Positions 7,006-15,479 of a stretch of DNA of 64,000 bases are shown piece after piece; position 1 is the first letter of the stretch, and each line of letters opens with the position of its first letter. The notes under the pieces were generated by a model that was not told where the DNA came from, searched no databases, and saw only the letters and a list, made by a program, of their open reading frames with translations. The DNA comes from Paraburkholderia bannensis NBRC 103871. Lineage in GTDB: Bacteria > Pseudomonadota > Gammaproteobacteria > Burkholderiales > Burkholderiaceae. The DNA is taken from the NCBI RefSeq assembly GCF_000685015.1, contig NZ_BAYA01000003.1, forward strand, positions 62,001-126,000, read 5' to 3'. A program made the translations under genes and the position numbers.

Positions 7006-7674
7006 ATGCGTAAATCGCTTTTGATTGCCGCTTTGAGCGCGGTATTGCCGTTTTACATGTCCGACGTGACCGCAGCCGCTGCGCCGGCAGAAGACCCAAA
7101 CGCTGGTGCATCGCCTGCGGCAGACGTCCCCGCAAGCGACACGACGTCGTCTGCGACGACTGCACCGGACGACAGCGCCACCGGCACCACGGACGCGCCC
7201 CCCGCTGAATCGACGCCGGACGCCGAGGCTGCTGCCCCGGCGACCGACGACGCTGCTCCCGAAACGCTGACCGATACGGCTGCCGATGAACCAGCTGCAA
7301 CCGCCGAAGTCGCGCCGACGGAAACCGCCGCTGAAGTAGCCGCGCCCGATGCTGAAGCGGCTGATGTCGAGACGACGACCGCCGCTGCCGAAGCTGCCCC
7401 CGCCGCAGCAGCCGCCCAGGAAGCCGACGTGACGCCCGAGCCGACGGCCCCCATCAACGAAAACACTGGCAAGGTCGAGGTCGAGGCGGACTCGCACGCC
7501 GAAGCGAAAGACCGTTTCGCCGGGCTGCTCGCCAAGCTGCATCAGTTCGAGCAGGACACCGTCGACGAGCTGCGCACCGAGCTGCTCGCCATCGGCACGC
7601 TGCTGCACCTGCACTCGAAGGCCTCGACGGACGCCGCGCTGACCGGCGACTACAAGGCCACCGACCTGTCGTAA
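7006..7674 (+). CDS. Ala/Thr/Asp-rich phage protein with signal-like N-terminus
   Basis: 222 residues. The N-terminus MRKSLLIAALSAVLPFYM has two basic residues and a hydrophobic core like a signal peptide, with possible cleavage near TAAAAPAE. Residues 25-150 are low-complexity Ala, Thr, Asp, Glu and Pro. The C-terminal 70 residues (DRFAGLLAKLHQFEQDTVDELRTELLAIGTLLHLH) are helical. It stands between terL and the portal gene, where a virion or assembly protein is expected, so a true export signal would be odd. The gene is composed mostly of GC-rich third positions; antisense frames over it are shadows. Function unknown. Confidence 0.6.
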   Translation: MRKSLLIAALSAVLPFYMSDVTAAAAPAEDPNAGASPAADVPASDTTSSATTAPDDSATGTTDAPPAESTPDAEAAAPATDDAAPETLTDTAADEPAATAEVAPTETAAEVAAPDAEAADVETTTAAAEAAPAAAAAQEADVTPEPTAPINENTGKVEVEADSHAEAKDRFAGLLAKLHQFEQDTVDELRTELLAIGTLLHLHSKASTDAALTGDYKATDLS

Positions 7675-7692
7675 CCCACTGCGGCGCGCGCC

Positions 7693-9309
7693 ATGCTCGA
7701 TAAACTCCGTTCTCTCGTTCGTGGCGCGCCGCTCCTGCCGCCGTCTCCTGCAACACCGCGTATCGCGCTCGACAGCGCGCCGCGCATCGAGCCTAACTGG
7801 CCGACAGTCGAAGGCCCGCGCCGCGGGCTCAGCATCAGCCCGGCGCTGCTCGAACAGCTTCAATCCATGCAGGGCGCGCAGCACGCCGTCATCGACTGGC
7901 CCGCGAAGTTCAAGCCAGCTGACGTGATGCCCGGCACCAAGGGCGACGAGAAGGGCGCCCCAGCCGTCGCGATGGATTCGATCTGCGACAACATTCCTGG
8001 CACGCTCGGCCTCTACAGCGGCTACGCCCAGATGCAGGGCGTCGACTTCATCGGCTACGCCGCGCTATCGCTGCTCGCGCAGCACCCGCTGATCCGCGCG
8101 ATGGTCGAGACGCTGGCCGACGAGATGACGCGCAAGTGGATCGAGTTCAGCGGCCAGGGCGCCGAGGAATCGGACGCCGAGCGCGTGAAGGCGCTGCAGG
8201 CCGCGACCGAGAAATTCCACCTCAAGAAGCAGTTCAACCGCGCGATGAAGAAGACCGGCTACTTCGGTGGCTGCATGCTTTTCATCGACATGGGAGACGA
8301 CACCTATTCCGAGGCGGGCAAGCGCGAGATCCAGACGCCGCTGACGCTCGATTCGGCCAAGATCACGAAGGACTCGTTCAAGGGCTTCCGTCTCATCGAG
8401 CCGATCAACTGCTACCCGGCGCCCTACAACGCCGACAATCCGCTCGCCGACGGCTATTACAAGCCGGACGCGTGGCTCGTGCAGGGCCGCAAGGTGCACG
8501 CGTCGCGCCTGCTGCACTTCACGCAGAACGAACCGCCCATCCTGCTCAAGCCCGCGTACAACTTCTTCGGCATCCCGCTCGCGCAGATGGCGCTGGACTA
8601 CGTCGACCGCTTCGACACCGTGCGCATCGCCGTCGCGAAGCTCGTCAAGAGGTTCAGCACGTCGATCCTGAAGACCGACATGAGCCAGATGCTCAACGGC
8701 GGCGGCTATGACGACGCGACCAGCCTGAAGGCGCGCGCGTTGCTCTGGTCGATGATGGGATCGAACGACGGCCTGATGACGCTCGACATGGAGGCCGAAG
8801 ATTTCGTCCAGGTCAACACGCCGGTGTCGGGCCTGGCCGATCTCGTGTCGCAGCAGCTCGAACTGCTCGCCGCGATCAGCCGCACGCCCGCCGTGAAGTT
8901 GCTCGGGATCTCGCCGAAGGGCTTCAATTCGACCGGCGAGTACGACGAGGCGAACTGGTACGACCATGTGTCGAGCCAGCAGCAGATCGTTTTCGCCGAC
9001 AACCTCGACCGCGCCACGAAGATCATCCAGCTTTCCGAGAACGGCAAGATCGACGACGATCTCACGCATCGCTTCGTGCCGCTGCACGAGCAGAGCGAGG
9101 TCGAGAAGGCGACGAACCGCAAGAGCAACGCCGACACCAACGCGATCTACCTCGACCGCGGCGTCGTGTCGCCCGAGGAAGTCCGCGCACAGCTGGCCGC
9201 CGACCCCGACAGCGGTTTCGAATCGCTCGACGTTGACGAGCTGCCTGAGGGGCTGCCGGGCGCCGAAGAGGGCAACGAGCCGGACGCGGACAGCGCCGGT
9301 AACGTCTGA
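7693..9309 (+). CDS. Portal protein, DUF1073 type
   Basis: 538 residues. After about 90 variable residues, the segment GYAALSLLAQHPLIRAMVETLADEMTRKWIEF is typical of the DUF1073 portal family. Further hallmarks are KTGYFGGCMLFID, INCYPAPYNADNPL, and SRTPAVKLLGISPKGFNSTGEYD. The portal forms the twelve-subunit ring at one head vertex through which DNA is packed and released. It lies after terL and overlaps the start of the Mu F-like gene by one base, the usual order. Length is in the family range. Confidence 0.85.
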   Translation: MLDKLRSLVRGAPLLPPSPATPRIALDSAPRIEPNWPTVEGPRRGLSISPALLEQLQSMQGAQHAVIDWPAKFKPADVMPGTKGDEKGAPAVAMDSICDNIPGTLGLYSGYAQMQGVDFIGYAALSLLAQHPLIRAMVETLADEMTRKWIEFSGQGAEESDAERVKALQAATEKFHLKKQFNRAMKKTGYFGGCMLFIDMGDDTYSEAGKREIQTPLTLDSAKITKDSFKGFRLIEPINCYPAPYNADNPLADGYYKPDAWLVQGRKVHASRLLHFTQNEPPILLKPAYNFFGIPLAQMALDYVDRFDTVRIAVAKLVKRFSTSILKTDMSQMLNGGGYDDATSLKARALLWSMMGSNDGLMTLDMEAEDFVQVNTPVSGLADLVSQQLELLAAISRTPAVKLLGISPKGFNSTGEYDEANWYDHVSSQQQIVFADNLDRATKIIQLSENGKIDDDLTHRFVPLHEQSEVEKATNRKSNADTNAIYLDRGVVSPEEVRAQLAADPDSGFESLDVDELPEGLPGAEEGNEPDADSAGNV

Positions 9310-10118
9310 TGCCCGCGCGCGCGCCGAAGGTTAAGGGCGAAATGCGCCCGGCGCGCCCGAGCGCTGCGCTGCGCGTCGCCTACCAGCGCCAGCTCGAACG
9401 CCTCGTCGACGAGATGCACCGCTCGACGCTGTATTGGCTGCGCGCCACCTACCGCGATCGCGAATCCGAAATCACCATGGACGCGTCGCCGGCCGCCGAC
9501 CTGGCCGCGCAGCTCGCGCGTCGCGCCTCGCAGTGGCGCAAGATGTTCGCGAAGCGCGCGCCGGATCTCGCCCGCGAGTTCATTTCCAAGGTCGATCGTC
9601 ACGCCACGAACGCCACGAAGCAGGCTGCCGTCGCGCTGACCGGCATGAGCGTTTCGGTCAAGGACACGCTGGTGTCGAACACGGTGCTCCAGGCGTCGGT
9701 ACGCGAGAACGTCTCGCTCATCCAGTCCATCCAGTCCGAATACGCGACCGACGTCGAGGGCATCGTGATGCGCAGCGTCACGGCGGGCCGCGACCTCTCA
9801 TACGTCACCGAGCAGTTGCAGCAGCGCTTCGGCGTGACGCGCCGCCGCGCGCAGCTGATCGCCACCGACCAGAACAACAAGGCCACGGCGCAGATGGCGC
9901 GCGTGCGCCAGCTCGGCATGGGGATCAAGAAGGCGCGCTGGCTTCACGTGGGCGGCGGTAAAAATCCGCGCCATTCTCACGTGCAGGCAAACGGGAAGGT
10001 TTTTGATTTGGATAAAGGTCTTAAAATCGACGGCGAATATATTTTCCCCGGCGAACTGATTAACTGCGGCTGCGTCGGGGCACCTCTTATCCCGGGCGTA
10101 GACGATGAAGCCGAATAA
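9309..10118 (+). CDS. Minor head protein, Mu gpF / SPP1 gp7-like
   Basis: 269 residues; ATG 9309 overlaps the portal TGA. The C-terminal half carries the family signature: RRRAQLIATDQNNKATAQMAR, then HVGGGKNPRHSHVQANGKVF, DLDKGLKIDGEYIFPGELINCGC. The N-terminal part is helical and basic. In Mu and SPP1 the protein is a few-copy head component, bound to the portal and needed for head assembly or DNA delivery. The last 160 bases are distinctly AT-richer than the rest. The end overlaps the next gene by 14 bases. Confidence 0.85.
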   Translation: MPARAPKVKGEMRPARPSAALRVAYQRQLERLVDEMHRSTLYWLRATYRDRESEITMDASPAADLAAQLARRASQWRKMFAKRAPDLAREFISKVDRHATNATKQAAVALTGMSVSVKDTLVSNTVLQASVRENVSLIQSIQSEYATDVEGIVMRSVTAGRDLSYVTEQLQQRFGVTRRRAQLIATDQNNKATAQMARVRQLGMGIKKARWLHVGGGKNPRHSHVQANGKVFDLDKGLKIDGEYIFPGELINCGCVGAPLIPGVDDEAE

Positions 10119-11316
10119 GCCAGTTATTCTCGCGTTCGACAAAATGACCGTCCGTCGTGTTGATACCGACGGGCGGCTTTTTGTTAAGACGAGCCACATT
10201 ACCCGAGCCGACGTTAATCCCTATTACGGTCGGGAAATCCCGACGTGGGACGAACTCGGTCTCGATCCCGACCGCGTCTATCAGGTGTTCCGGCCGCCCG
10301 AGGAGCTGCAGAAGGGCGCCCACACGTTCAACACGTTGCCGATCCTTGCCATCCACACGCACGTAACGGCAGAAAACCCGCAAAAAGAAGAGATTATCGG
10401 CTCAACCGGGTCAAATGCGGTGTTTGACGGGACGTGGCTTGATAATGCGCTCGGATTTTGGGATGCGCAGTATATCGACAAAATCGACGACGATTCACAG
10501 CGAGAATTATCGTGCTCTTATCGTTATATTCCGATTATCGAAAACGGCTCCTATAATGGCTCGCCATACGATCTAAAAATGACGGCGATTGAAGGTAATC
10601 ACGTCGCTTTAGTCGTCGAGGGTCGCGCCGGCCCGGAAGTGATGGTCGCTGATACCCAGATCCACCCCCCTCAAAAGGCACATACCGTGAAACTGAATCC
10701 CAAGCAAAAGGCCGCGCTGAAGGCGCGCATGCCGAAGCTCAAGGTGGCGATGGACGAGGGTCTCGACACCGAAGCCGTCGAAAACGCCCTCGAAGAAGCG
10801 CTCGAAGAAGTCCAGGCGCTCGGCGAACCGGAAACGACCGACGACGAAGAAGGCACGCTGCTCGAAAAGCTGAAGAAGCTGATCGAGGGCGCTGGCTCGA
10901 CGGGCGCGAGCGACGAGGAAAAGAAGCCTGCCGACGACGAAGCGGCTAAGCGCGCTGAAGAAGCGCGCAAGGCCGACGAAGCCAAGAACGCGGGCGCCAT
11001 GGACGCCAAGATCAAGGCCGCCGCCGACGGCGCGCGCGTCTCGATCGAAAGCCGCTTCCGCGCCGCGCAAAAGGTCGAGCCGATCACCGGCAAGCTCGAT
11101 GCAATGGCCTTCGACTCGGCCGACGCGATCTTCGCGCACGCGCTGAAGGTCGGCGGCATGGAGCCCGAGAAGCACGACGCGGCGGCGTATAGCGGCATCG
11201 TCGATGTGCTGCTCACGAAGCGCGCAGAGCCGACGCCGCATGGCGCGCAGGACTCGGCCGCTAACGGCGAACTGCTGAAGATGTTCCCGGCGCTCGCCAA
11301 GATCAACCACGCGTAA
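10105..11316 (+). CDS. DUF2213 prohead protease with scaffold-like C-terminus
   Basis: 403 residues. Residues 1-195 form a DUF2213 domain (AFDKMTVRRVDTDGRLFVK, FNTLPILAIHTHVTAE, QRELSCSYRYIPI, MTAIEGNHVALVVEGRAGPEV). By position and by comparison with protease-scaffold fusions of related phages it is the head maturation protease; the His and Ser of ELSCSYRY and EGNHVALV are the likely catalytic residues. Residues 205-310 are a Lys/Glu/Ala-rich coiled coil expected to work as internal scaffold. The first 580 bases are AT-rich, then the base use changes sharply to GC-rich at about 10690, exactly at the domain border. Confidence 0.75.
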   Translation: MKPNKPVILAFDKMTVRRVDTDGRLFVKTSHITRADVNPYYGREIPTWDELGLDPDRVYQVFRPPEELQKGAHTFNTLPILAIHTHVTAENPQKEEIIGSTGSNAVFDGTWLDNALGFWDAQYIDKIDDDSQRELSCSYRYIPIIENGSYNGSPYDLKMTAIEGNHVALVVEGRAGPEVMVADTQIHPPQKAHTVKLNPKQKAALKARMPKLKVAMDEGLDTEAVENALEEALEEVQALGEPETTDDEEGTLLEKLKKLIEGAGSTGASDEEKKPADDEAAKRAEEARKADEAKNAGAMDAKIKAAADGARVSIESRFRAAQKVEPITGKLDAMAFDSADAIFAHALKVGGMEPEKHDAAAYSGIVDVLLTKRAEPTPHGAQDSAANGELLKMFPALAKINHA

Positions 11317-11326
11317 GGATCACGCC

Positions 11327-11803
11327 ATGAGCTTCCCGACCGCTGTTCGTTTGCAGCCCGAAGTTGGCGTGCCCGGCACGCGCGCTTCGATGAATCCGAT
11401 TTCGGTGATCTCGCGTATCGCGCAGAGCGCCGTCACCGTCGCCCGTTTCGTGTGGCCCGGCACCGACACCGACAACCAGGTGCAGAACACGGGCACCGGC
11501 GCGCCGCTCGGCCTCGCCATCACCGATCAGGTCGGCGTCATCCCGAACTACCTCGCTGAATACAGCATGCAGGTGCCCGCCGGTTTCCCGGTGCAGGTCG
11601 CCGAGCAGGGCGAGTACTTCGCGAGTTCGGCCAACGCCGCTACGCTCGGCCAGAAGGTTTTCGCGACGCTCGCCGACGGCACGCTGCAGTTCGGCGCGGC
11701 CGGCGCCACGATCACCGGCGCCGTCGAAACGCCGTACGTCGTCACGCGCGGCGGCGCAGCGAACGCCGTCATCAAGATCTCGACCTGGAGCAACCTCGCA
11801 TGA
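11327..11803 (+). CDS. Capsid cement/decoration protein, gp24-like
   Basis: 158 residues, mainly beta structure, with the order LQPEVGVPGTRASMNPISV, an internal FVWPGTDTDNQV, and GAPLGLAITDQVGVIPNYL. The pattern matches the structural cement proteins coded just upstream of DUF2184 capsid proteins. Such proteins trimerise on the outside of the head and strengthen it. Its stop overlaps the capsid ATG (11800-11803), which should tie the amounts of the two proteins together. Confidence 0.75.
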   Translation: MSFPTAVRLQPEVGVPGTRASMNPISVISRIAQSAVTVARFVWPGTDTDNQVQNTGTGAPLGLAITDQVGVIPNYLAEYSMQVPAGFPVQVAEQGEYFASSANAATLGQKVFATLADGTLQFGAAGATITGAVETPYVVTRGGAANAVIKISTWSNLA

Positions 11804-12810
11804 AACTCAATCAACTTCGCGAGTACGGCATTGTGCTCGCGCACGATGCGCAACTGCTCACGGACGAGCTGCGCGCCAAGGTCATCGCGGCCATGGACGC
11901 GGCGGGCCCGATGGTGACGATGCCCAACAACGGCATTCCGCAGATGCTCACGAACTACTTCGATCCGCGCGTGATCGAGGTGCTCGTCGCGCCGATGAAC
12001 TCGGAACTGCTTTACCCGGCCGTGCAGAAGGGCGACTGGGCCACCGACACGACGACGTTCCTCGTGGTCGAAAACACGGGTGAAACGGCGACGTACGGCG
12101 ACTTCAGCCAGAACGGCCAGTCGAGCCACAACGCAGTGTTCCCGCAGCGCCAGGCGTATGGCTTCCAGACGAACACGCAATGGGGCGATCGCCAGATGGC
12201 CGTCGCCGCTAAGGCACGCCTCGACTATGCGTCGCGCCAGCAGATCGCCTCGGCGCTCATCCTGCGCAAGAAGGAAAACGCGATCAACCTGTTCGGCGTC
12301 TCGGGCTTGCAGAACTACGGCCTGATGAACGATCCGGCGCTTATCACGCCGGTCGCGCCGACGACCGGTGTCGCGGGCAACACGTGGGCGCTGAAGACGT
12401 CGGACGAAATCTACAACGACTTCGTGCTGTTGTGGGCGGACCTCATCGCGCAGGGCAATGGCCTCATCAACACGAAATCGGCGGTGAAAGTCGGCATTCC
12501 GAACATCGTCGAGCAGTACCTCACGAAGCAGAACACCTACGGGCAGGTGCTCCGCGACCGGCTGAAGCTGGCCTATCCCAACATGACAATCGAGACGATC
12601 CCCGAGTTCGCGACGACCAGCGGCAACCTCGTGCAGATGATCGCGCAGGATGTCGAAGGTCAGCCGACCGGTGAGCTGGGCTACGCCGAACGCATGCGCG
12701 CGCACGGCGTGGTGCGTCACGAGTCGTCCTACTCGGAGAAGAAGTCGGGCCGCAACTGGGGCGCCGTCATCTACTACCCGATCTTCGTCGCGCAAATGCT
12801 GGGGGTTTAA
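11800..12810 (+). CDS. Major capsid protein, DUF2184
   Basis: 336 residues. Recognisable segments are NNGIPQMLTNYFDPRVIEVL, TTFLVVENTGETATYGDFS, RQAYGFQTNTQWGDRQM, and IETIPEFATTSGNLVQMI. The DUF2184 family has the HK97 capsid fold. No long N-terminal delta domain precedes it, which agrees with the separate scaffold in the C-terminus of the 10105-11316 product. It is the most strongly expressed structural gene in such phages. Position after protease and cement genes is as expected. Confidence 0.85.
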   Translation: MKLNQLREYGIVLAHDAQLLTDELRAKVIAAMDAAGPMVTMPNNGIPQMLTNYFDPRVIEVLVAPMNSELLYPAVQKGDWATDTTTFLVVENTGETATYGDFSQNGQSSHNAVFPQRQAYGFQTNTQWGDRQMAVAAKARLDYASRQQIASALILRKKENAINLFGVSGLQNYGLMNDPALITPVAPTTGVAGNTWALKTSDEIYNDFVLLWADLIAQGNGLINTKSAVKVGIPNIVEQYLTKQNTYGQVLRDRLKLAYPNMTIETIPEFATTSGNLVQMIAQDVEGQPTGELGYAERMRAHGVVRHESSYSEKKSGRNWGAVIYYPIFVAQMLGV

Positions 12811-12812
12811 GA

Positions 12813-13307
12813 ATGGACGACACGAAACAGAACGAAAGCACCTCGACCGTCGACAAGACGAACACGAAGGCGCTCGAAAAGCCCGCTGGCAGCAAGAAGA
12901 CGACGCAGGGCAACACCATCACCGTGTACTGCAAGCTGCCGCACGGCATTCGCTACAACCTGCCCGACGGCTCGACGTTGCGCCTGATCGGCTCGCTGGG
13001 CGAGGAGCGCTCGCCGTTGCAGGTCAGCGGCATGCCCGGTCGCGATAGCGTCGCTGGCTTCGGCGTGACGAAGAACGTCGATCCGGCCGCGTGGGCGTGG
13101 GTCGTTGATAACCATGGCGATTCGGTCGCGCACAAGAACAAGCTGATCTTCGCGCAGGAAGTGAACGACGCAGATTCGGGCGCAGCTGAAGCGAGCGAGA
13201 AGTCCGGTGAGGCGACTGGCTTCGAGCCGATCGATCCGAGCAAGGATCCGACCAACGACAAGGACGCGAACGCGCGCAACCTTGGCACGGCGAGCGCCAC
13301 GAAGTGA
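12813..13307 (+). CDS. Hypothetical phage head-tail region protein
   Basis: 164 residues. The first 40 are Lys/Thr-rich and probably disordered; residues 45-115 form a compact domain (TVYCKLPHGIRYNL, LRLIGSLGEERSPLQ, GFGVTKNVDPAAWAWVVDNHG), and the tail is acidic and disordered. Short proteins of this type lie between the capsid and connector genes in related myovirus prophages. It may sit on the head or neck; that is inferred from position only. The stop overlaps the next GTG start. Confidence 0.6.
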   Translation: MDDTKQNESTSTVDKTNTKALEKPAGSKKTTQGNTITVYCKLPHGIRYNLPDGSTLRLIGSLGEERSPLQVSGMPGRDSVAGFGVTKNVDPAAWAWVVDNHGDSVAHKNKLIFAQEVNDADSGAAEASEKSGEATGFEPIDPSKDPTNDKDANARNLGTASATK

Positions 13308-13726
13308 GCACGCCCGCTGGCGTCGTCGTGTTTGACCCGGCCGCCTTCCAGGCGGCTTTTCCCGCTTTTGCGACGACGTCAGCGGACACCCTCACGGCCG
13401 ACTTTGCGCTGGCCGAGCTCTACCTCAACAACACGCCGTGCTCGGTGGTGCAGGATCTCAACGCACGCGCGCAGATGCTCAACCTCATCACCGCGCACAT
13501 CGCTTTCCTGCTGGGCCGCGCCGCGTCGAATAACGGCGCGAACGCGGCGGCCGTCGGCCAGATCCAATCGGCGGGCGAGGGCACGGTGAACGCGTCATTC
13601 GTTGCGGTGCAGGCGAAGAACGCCGCCTTCTGGGCGCAGAGCCAGTACGGCCTCATGTTCTGGCAGATGGCGCTGCCGTATCGCACGTTCCGCTATTTCC
13701 CGGCTCCCTGCTATGGGCGCGCCTAA
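13304..13726 (+). CDS. Head-tail connector protein, DUF4054-like
   Basis: 140 residues from GTG 13304 in a GTGA overlap. It begins with FDPAAFQAAFPAFATT, a common start of DUF4054 proteins, followed by helices ALAELYLNNT and MLNLITAHIAFLLG and a C-terminal FWQMALPYRTFRYFPAP. These adaptor proteins form the ring below the portal. A second reading frame from inside this gene (13713) starts the next neck gene. Confidence 0.7.
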   Translation: MSTPAGVVVFDPAAFQAAFPAFATTSADTLTADFALAELYLNNTPCSVVQDLNARAQMLNLITAHIAFLLGRAASNNGANAAAVGQIQSAGEGTVNASFVAVQAKNAAFWAQSQYGLMFWQMALPYRTFRYFPAPCYGRA

Positions 13727-14201
13727 GGTCGCCGGCGGCGTAAAGCTCGACGCCGCGCTCGCGCGCTATCTCGACACCGCAACGAAGACGATGCGCGCCG
13801 GTCTGCTCGAAGGCTCGACCGAGCCGGACGGCACGCCCACCGCGCTTGTCGGCTTCTGGAACGAGTACGGCACCACGCGCAAGACAGCAGACGGGCACAC
13901 CGAGCATGTCCCGCCGCGTCCTTTCATGCGCACGACCGCGGAGAGCAACGGCACGCGCTGGGCGAAGATCGTCGGCGTAACCATGCAGCGCAACGGTGGA
14001 GATTTCGAAGCCGCGCTGCGCATCGCGGGCGAAGCGGCTGTCGTCGATATCCAGCAGACGATCGGCACCTGGACGAATCCGCCGAACGCAGAATCCACGA
14101 TCGCGAAGAAGGGCTTCGACGGCCCGCTGCGCGGATCGGCCGCAGCTCCGATGCAGCACGCGGTCGCATACGACATCGTCGATGGAGCGCCTGAAGAATG
14201 A
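13713..14201 (+). CDS. Neck / tail-completion protein, HK97 gp10-like
   Basis: 162 residues from ATG 13713, overlapping the connector gene by 14 bases. The same frame is open further back but would overlap the previous gene by more than 120 bases. The key pattern is VGFWNEYGTTRKTADGHTEH then VPPRPFMRTTAE, as in gp10-like and tail-completion proteins. The C-terminus has SAAAPMQHAVAYDI. These proteins join the finished head to the tail. The stop forms ATGA with the next start. Confidence 0.75.
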   Translation: MGAPKVAGGVKLDAALARYLDTATKTMRAGLLEGSTEPDGTPTALVGFWNEYGTTRKTADGHTEHVPPRPFMRTTAESNGTRWAKIVGVTMQRNGGDFEAALRIAGEAAVVDIQQTIGTWTNPPNAESTIAKKGFDGPLRGSAAAPMQHAVAYDIVDGAPEE

Positions 14202-14539
14202 CCCAGCTAAAACGTTGCTGCCACTGCGAAAAGATGCTCGCCGTAGTTGAATTCACTTCCGCGAAATTGAAGCCTGACGGCCTGAGTTCTTCGTGCAAGG
14301 CGTGCAAGCGCGAATATGATGCGCGCCGGTACGCTGCAAAGCGAGAAAAGTTGCTCGCCCAGCACAAAACTTGGCGGCGTGCAAACGGCGAACGGATTCG
14401 CGAATATCGCGATCAATGGCGCGCAGTGAATCTGGAGCACGTCAAAGCCGTTCAACGCGCGTATGACCAAAGAAATGCGGACAAAATTCGCGCACGGAAG
14501 GCCGCGCGTCGAACTGCGTTGCGAGAAATCAACCTATGA
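14198..14539 (+). CDS. Zinc-ribbon protein, possible remnant or relative of a phage HNH endonuclease
   Basis: 113 residues. The N-terminus has two CXXC pairs, CCHCEKML (C8-C11 region) and SCKACKREYDARRYAAK, in the spacing seen at the front of phage endonuclease VII/HNH-type proteins. The rest is a long basic, aromatic-rich helix ending RKAARRTALREINL. I see no His-Asn-His motif, so the nuclease part is missing or very different. It interrupts the neck gene block yet is joined at both sides by ATGA overlaps (14198-14201 and 14536-14539). Its base composition is lower in GC than its neighbours. It is probably an inserted accessory gene. Confidence 0.65.
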   Translation: MTQLKRCCHCEKMLAVVEFTSAKLKPDGLSSSCKACKREYDARRYAAKREKLLAQHKTWRRANGERIREYRDQWRAVNLEHVKAVQRAYDQRNADKIRARKAARRTALREINL

Positions 14540-14931
14540 ATCTCCATGGCCTCGTCTCCAGCATCATTGGCACGATCAATCCGTTCGTGCCGGTGACGCT
14601 CAACCAGAGCGCCGGATACTCCACGGCTGACGACGGCACGCGCACACCAGCGTTCACCACGTCCGCGCAGTCGGCGCAGGTGCAGGCGCTCAGCGCGCCC
14701 GAGATCCAGCACCTCGACGGTCTCAACATTCAGGGCGTGCTGCGCAAGGCGTATCTCAACGGCGACTGGCGCGGCGTGTATCGCCCCAACAACCAGGGCG
14801 GCGACCGGCTCGTGTTCGGCACGACCAGCGACGTCCCTGTGTCGTTGCAGGGCACGACGTGGAAGGTCGTCACCGTGTTCGAGACGTGGCCGGATTGGTG
14901 CGCGCTCGCGATTCAATTGCAGGTGGGCTGA
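14536..14931 (+). CDS. Neck / head-closure-like phage protein
   Basis: 131 residues, mainly beta, starting MNLHGLVSSIIGTINPFVPV. Contains GYSTADDGTRTPAFTT, VQALSAPEIQHLDGLNIQGV and a C-terminal WKVVTVFETWPDWCALAIQLQ. This pattern is shared by small neck proteins next to gp12-like tail terminators. It overlaps the terminator gene by one base (ATG at 14931 shares its A with the TGA). The role in closing the head or joining the tail is inferred from order. Confidence 0.65.
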   Translation: MNLHGLVSSIIGTINPFVPVTLNQSAGYSTADDGTRTPAFTTSAQSAQVQALSAPEIQHLDGLNIQGVLRKAYLNGDWRGVYRPNNQGGDRLVFGTTSDVPVSLQGTTWKVVTVFETWPDWCALAIQLQVG

Positions 14932-15476
14932 TGGCCGCCACGATCTCCATTACCGAAGCGAACGTGTGCGCCGCGCTGCGCAGCTTTCTGCTCGGCATCC
15001 TCGCGAGCGGCGTCGAGGTCGTGCGCGCGCAGGATAACGACGTCGGTGAGCCGCAGGGGCCCGACTTCGTCATGATGAACGTGATCTCGCTGCCGCGGCT
15101 CGCCACGAACGTCGACGATTACACCGATCCCGGTACGAATCCGGGCACGCGCAATTCGATGCAGTCGATCAAGATGGGCGTGCAGCTCGACGTGCACGGC
15201 CCGAATTCTGCGGACAACTCAGCGATGATCACCACGTTGCTCCGCGACGAATATGCGTGCATTCAATTTGCAGCAATTAATCCCGATATTCAGCCGTTAT
15301 ATTGCGACGAGCCGAAACAGGTTCCGTTTATTAACGGAGAAAATCTGTACGAGCAGCGTTGGATTATCACTGCTGCGATTCAGTACAATCCAGTAACGCA
15401 AACGCCGCAAGATTTTGCCGATCAGGTAGAGGTCGGAATTATCAGCGTTGACGCGGCATATCCTCCCGGAGCATAA
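14931..15476 (+). CDS. Neck/tail terminator protein, gp12-like
   Basis: 181 residues from ATG 14931; the open frame extends upstream but only this ATG fits the overlap with the previous stop. Segments: ALRSFLLGILASGVEVVRAQ, GPDFVMMNVISLPRLATNVDDY, MGVQLDVHGPNSADNSAMI, and LYEQRWIITAAIQYNPV. The pattern matches the neck-terminator proteins (LIC-type) coded before DUF3383 sheaths. The last 240 bases are AT-rich, contrasting with the GC-rich first half. Confidence 0.7.
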   Translation: MAATISITEANVCAALRSFLLGILASGVEVVRAQDNDVGEPQGPDFVMMNVISLPRLATNVDDYTDPGTNPGTRNSMQSIKMGVQLDVHGPNSADNSAMITTLLRDEYACIQFAAINPDIQPLYCDEPKQVPFINGENLYEQRWIITAAIQYNPVTQTPQDFADQVEVGIISVDAAYPPGA

Positions 15477-15479
15477 GAC

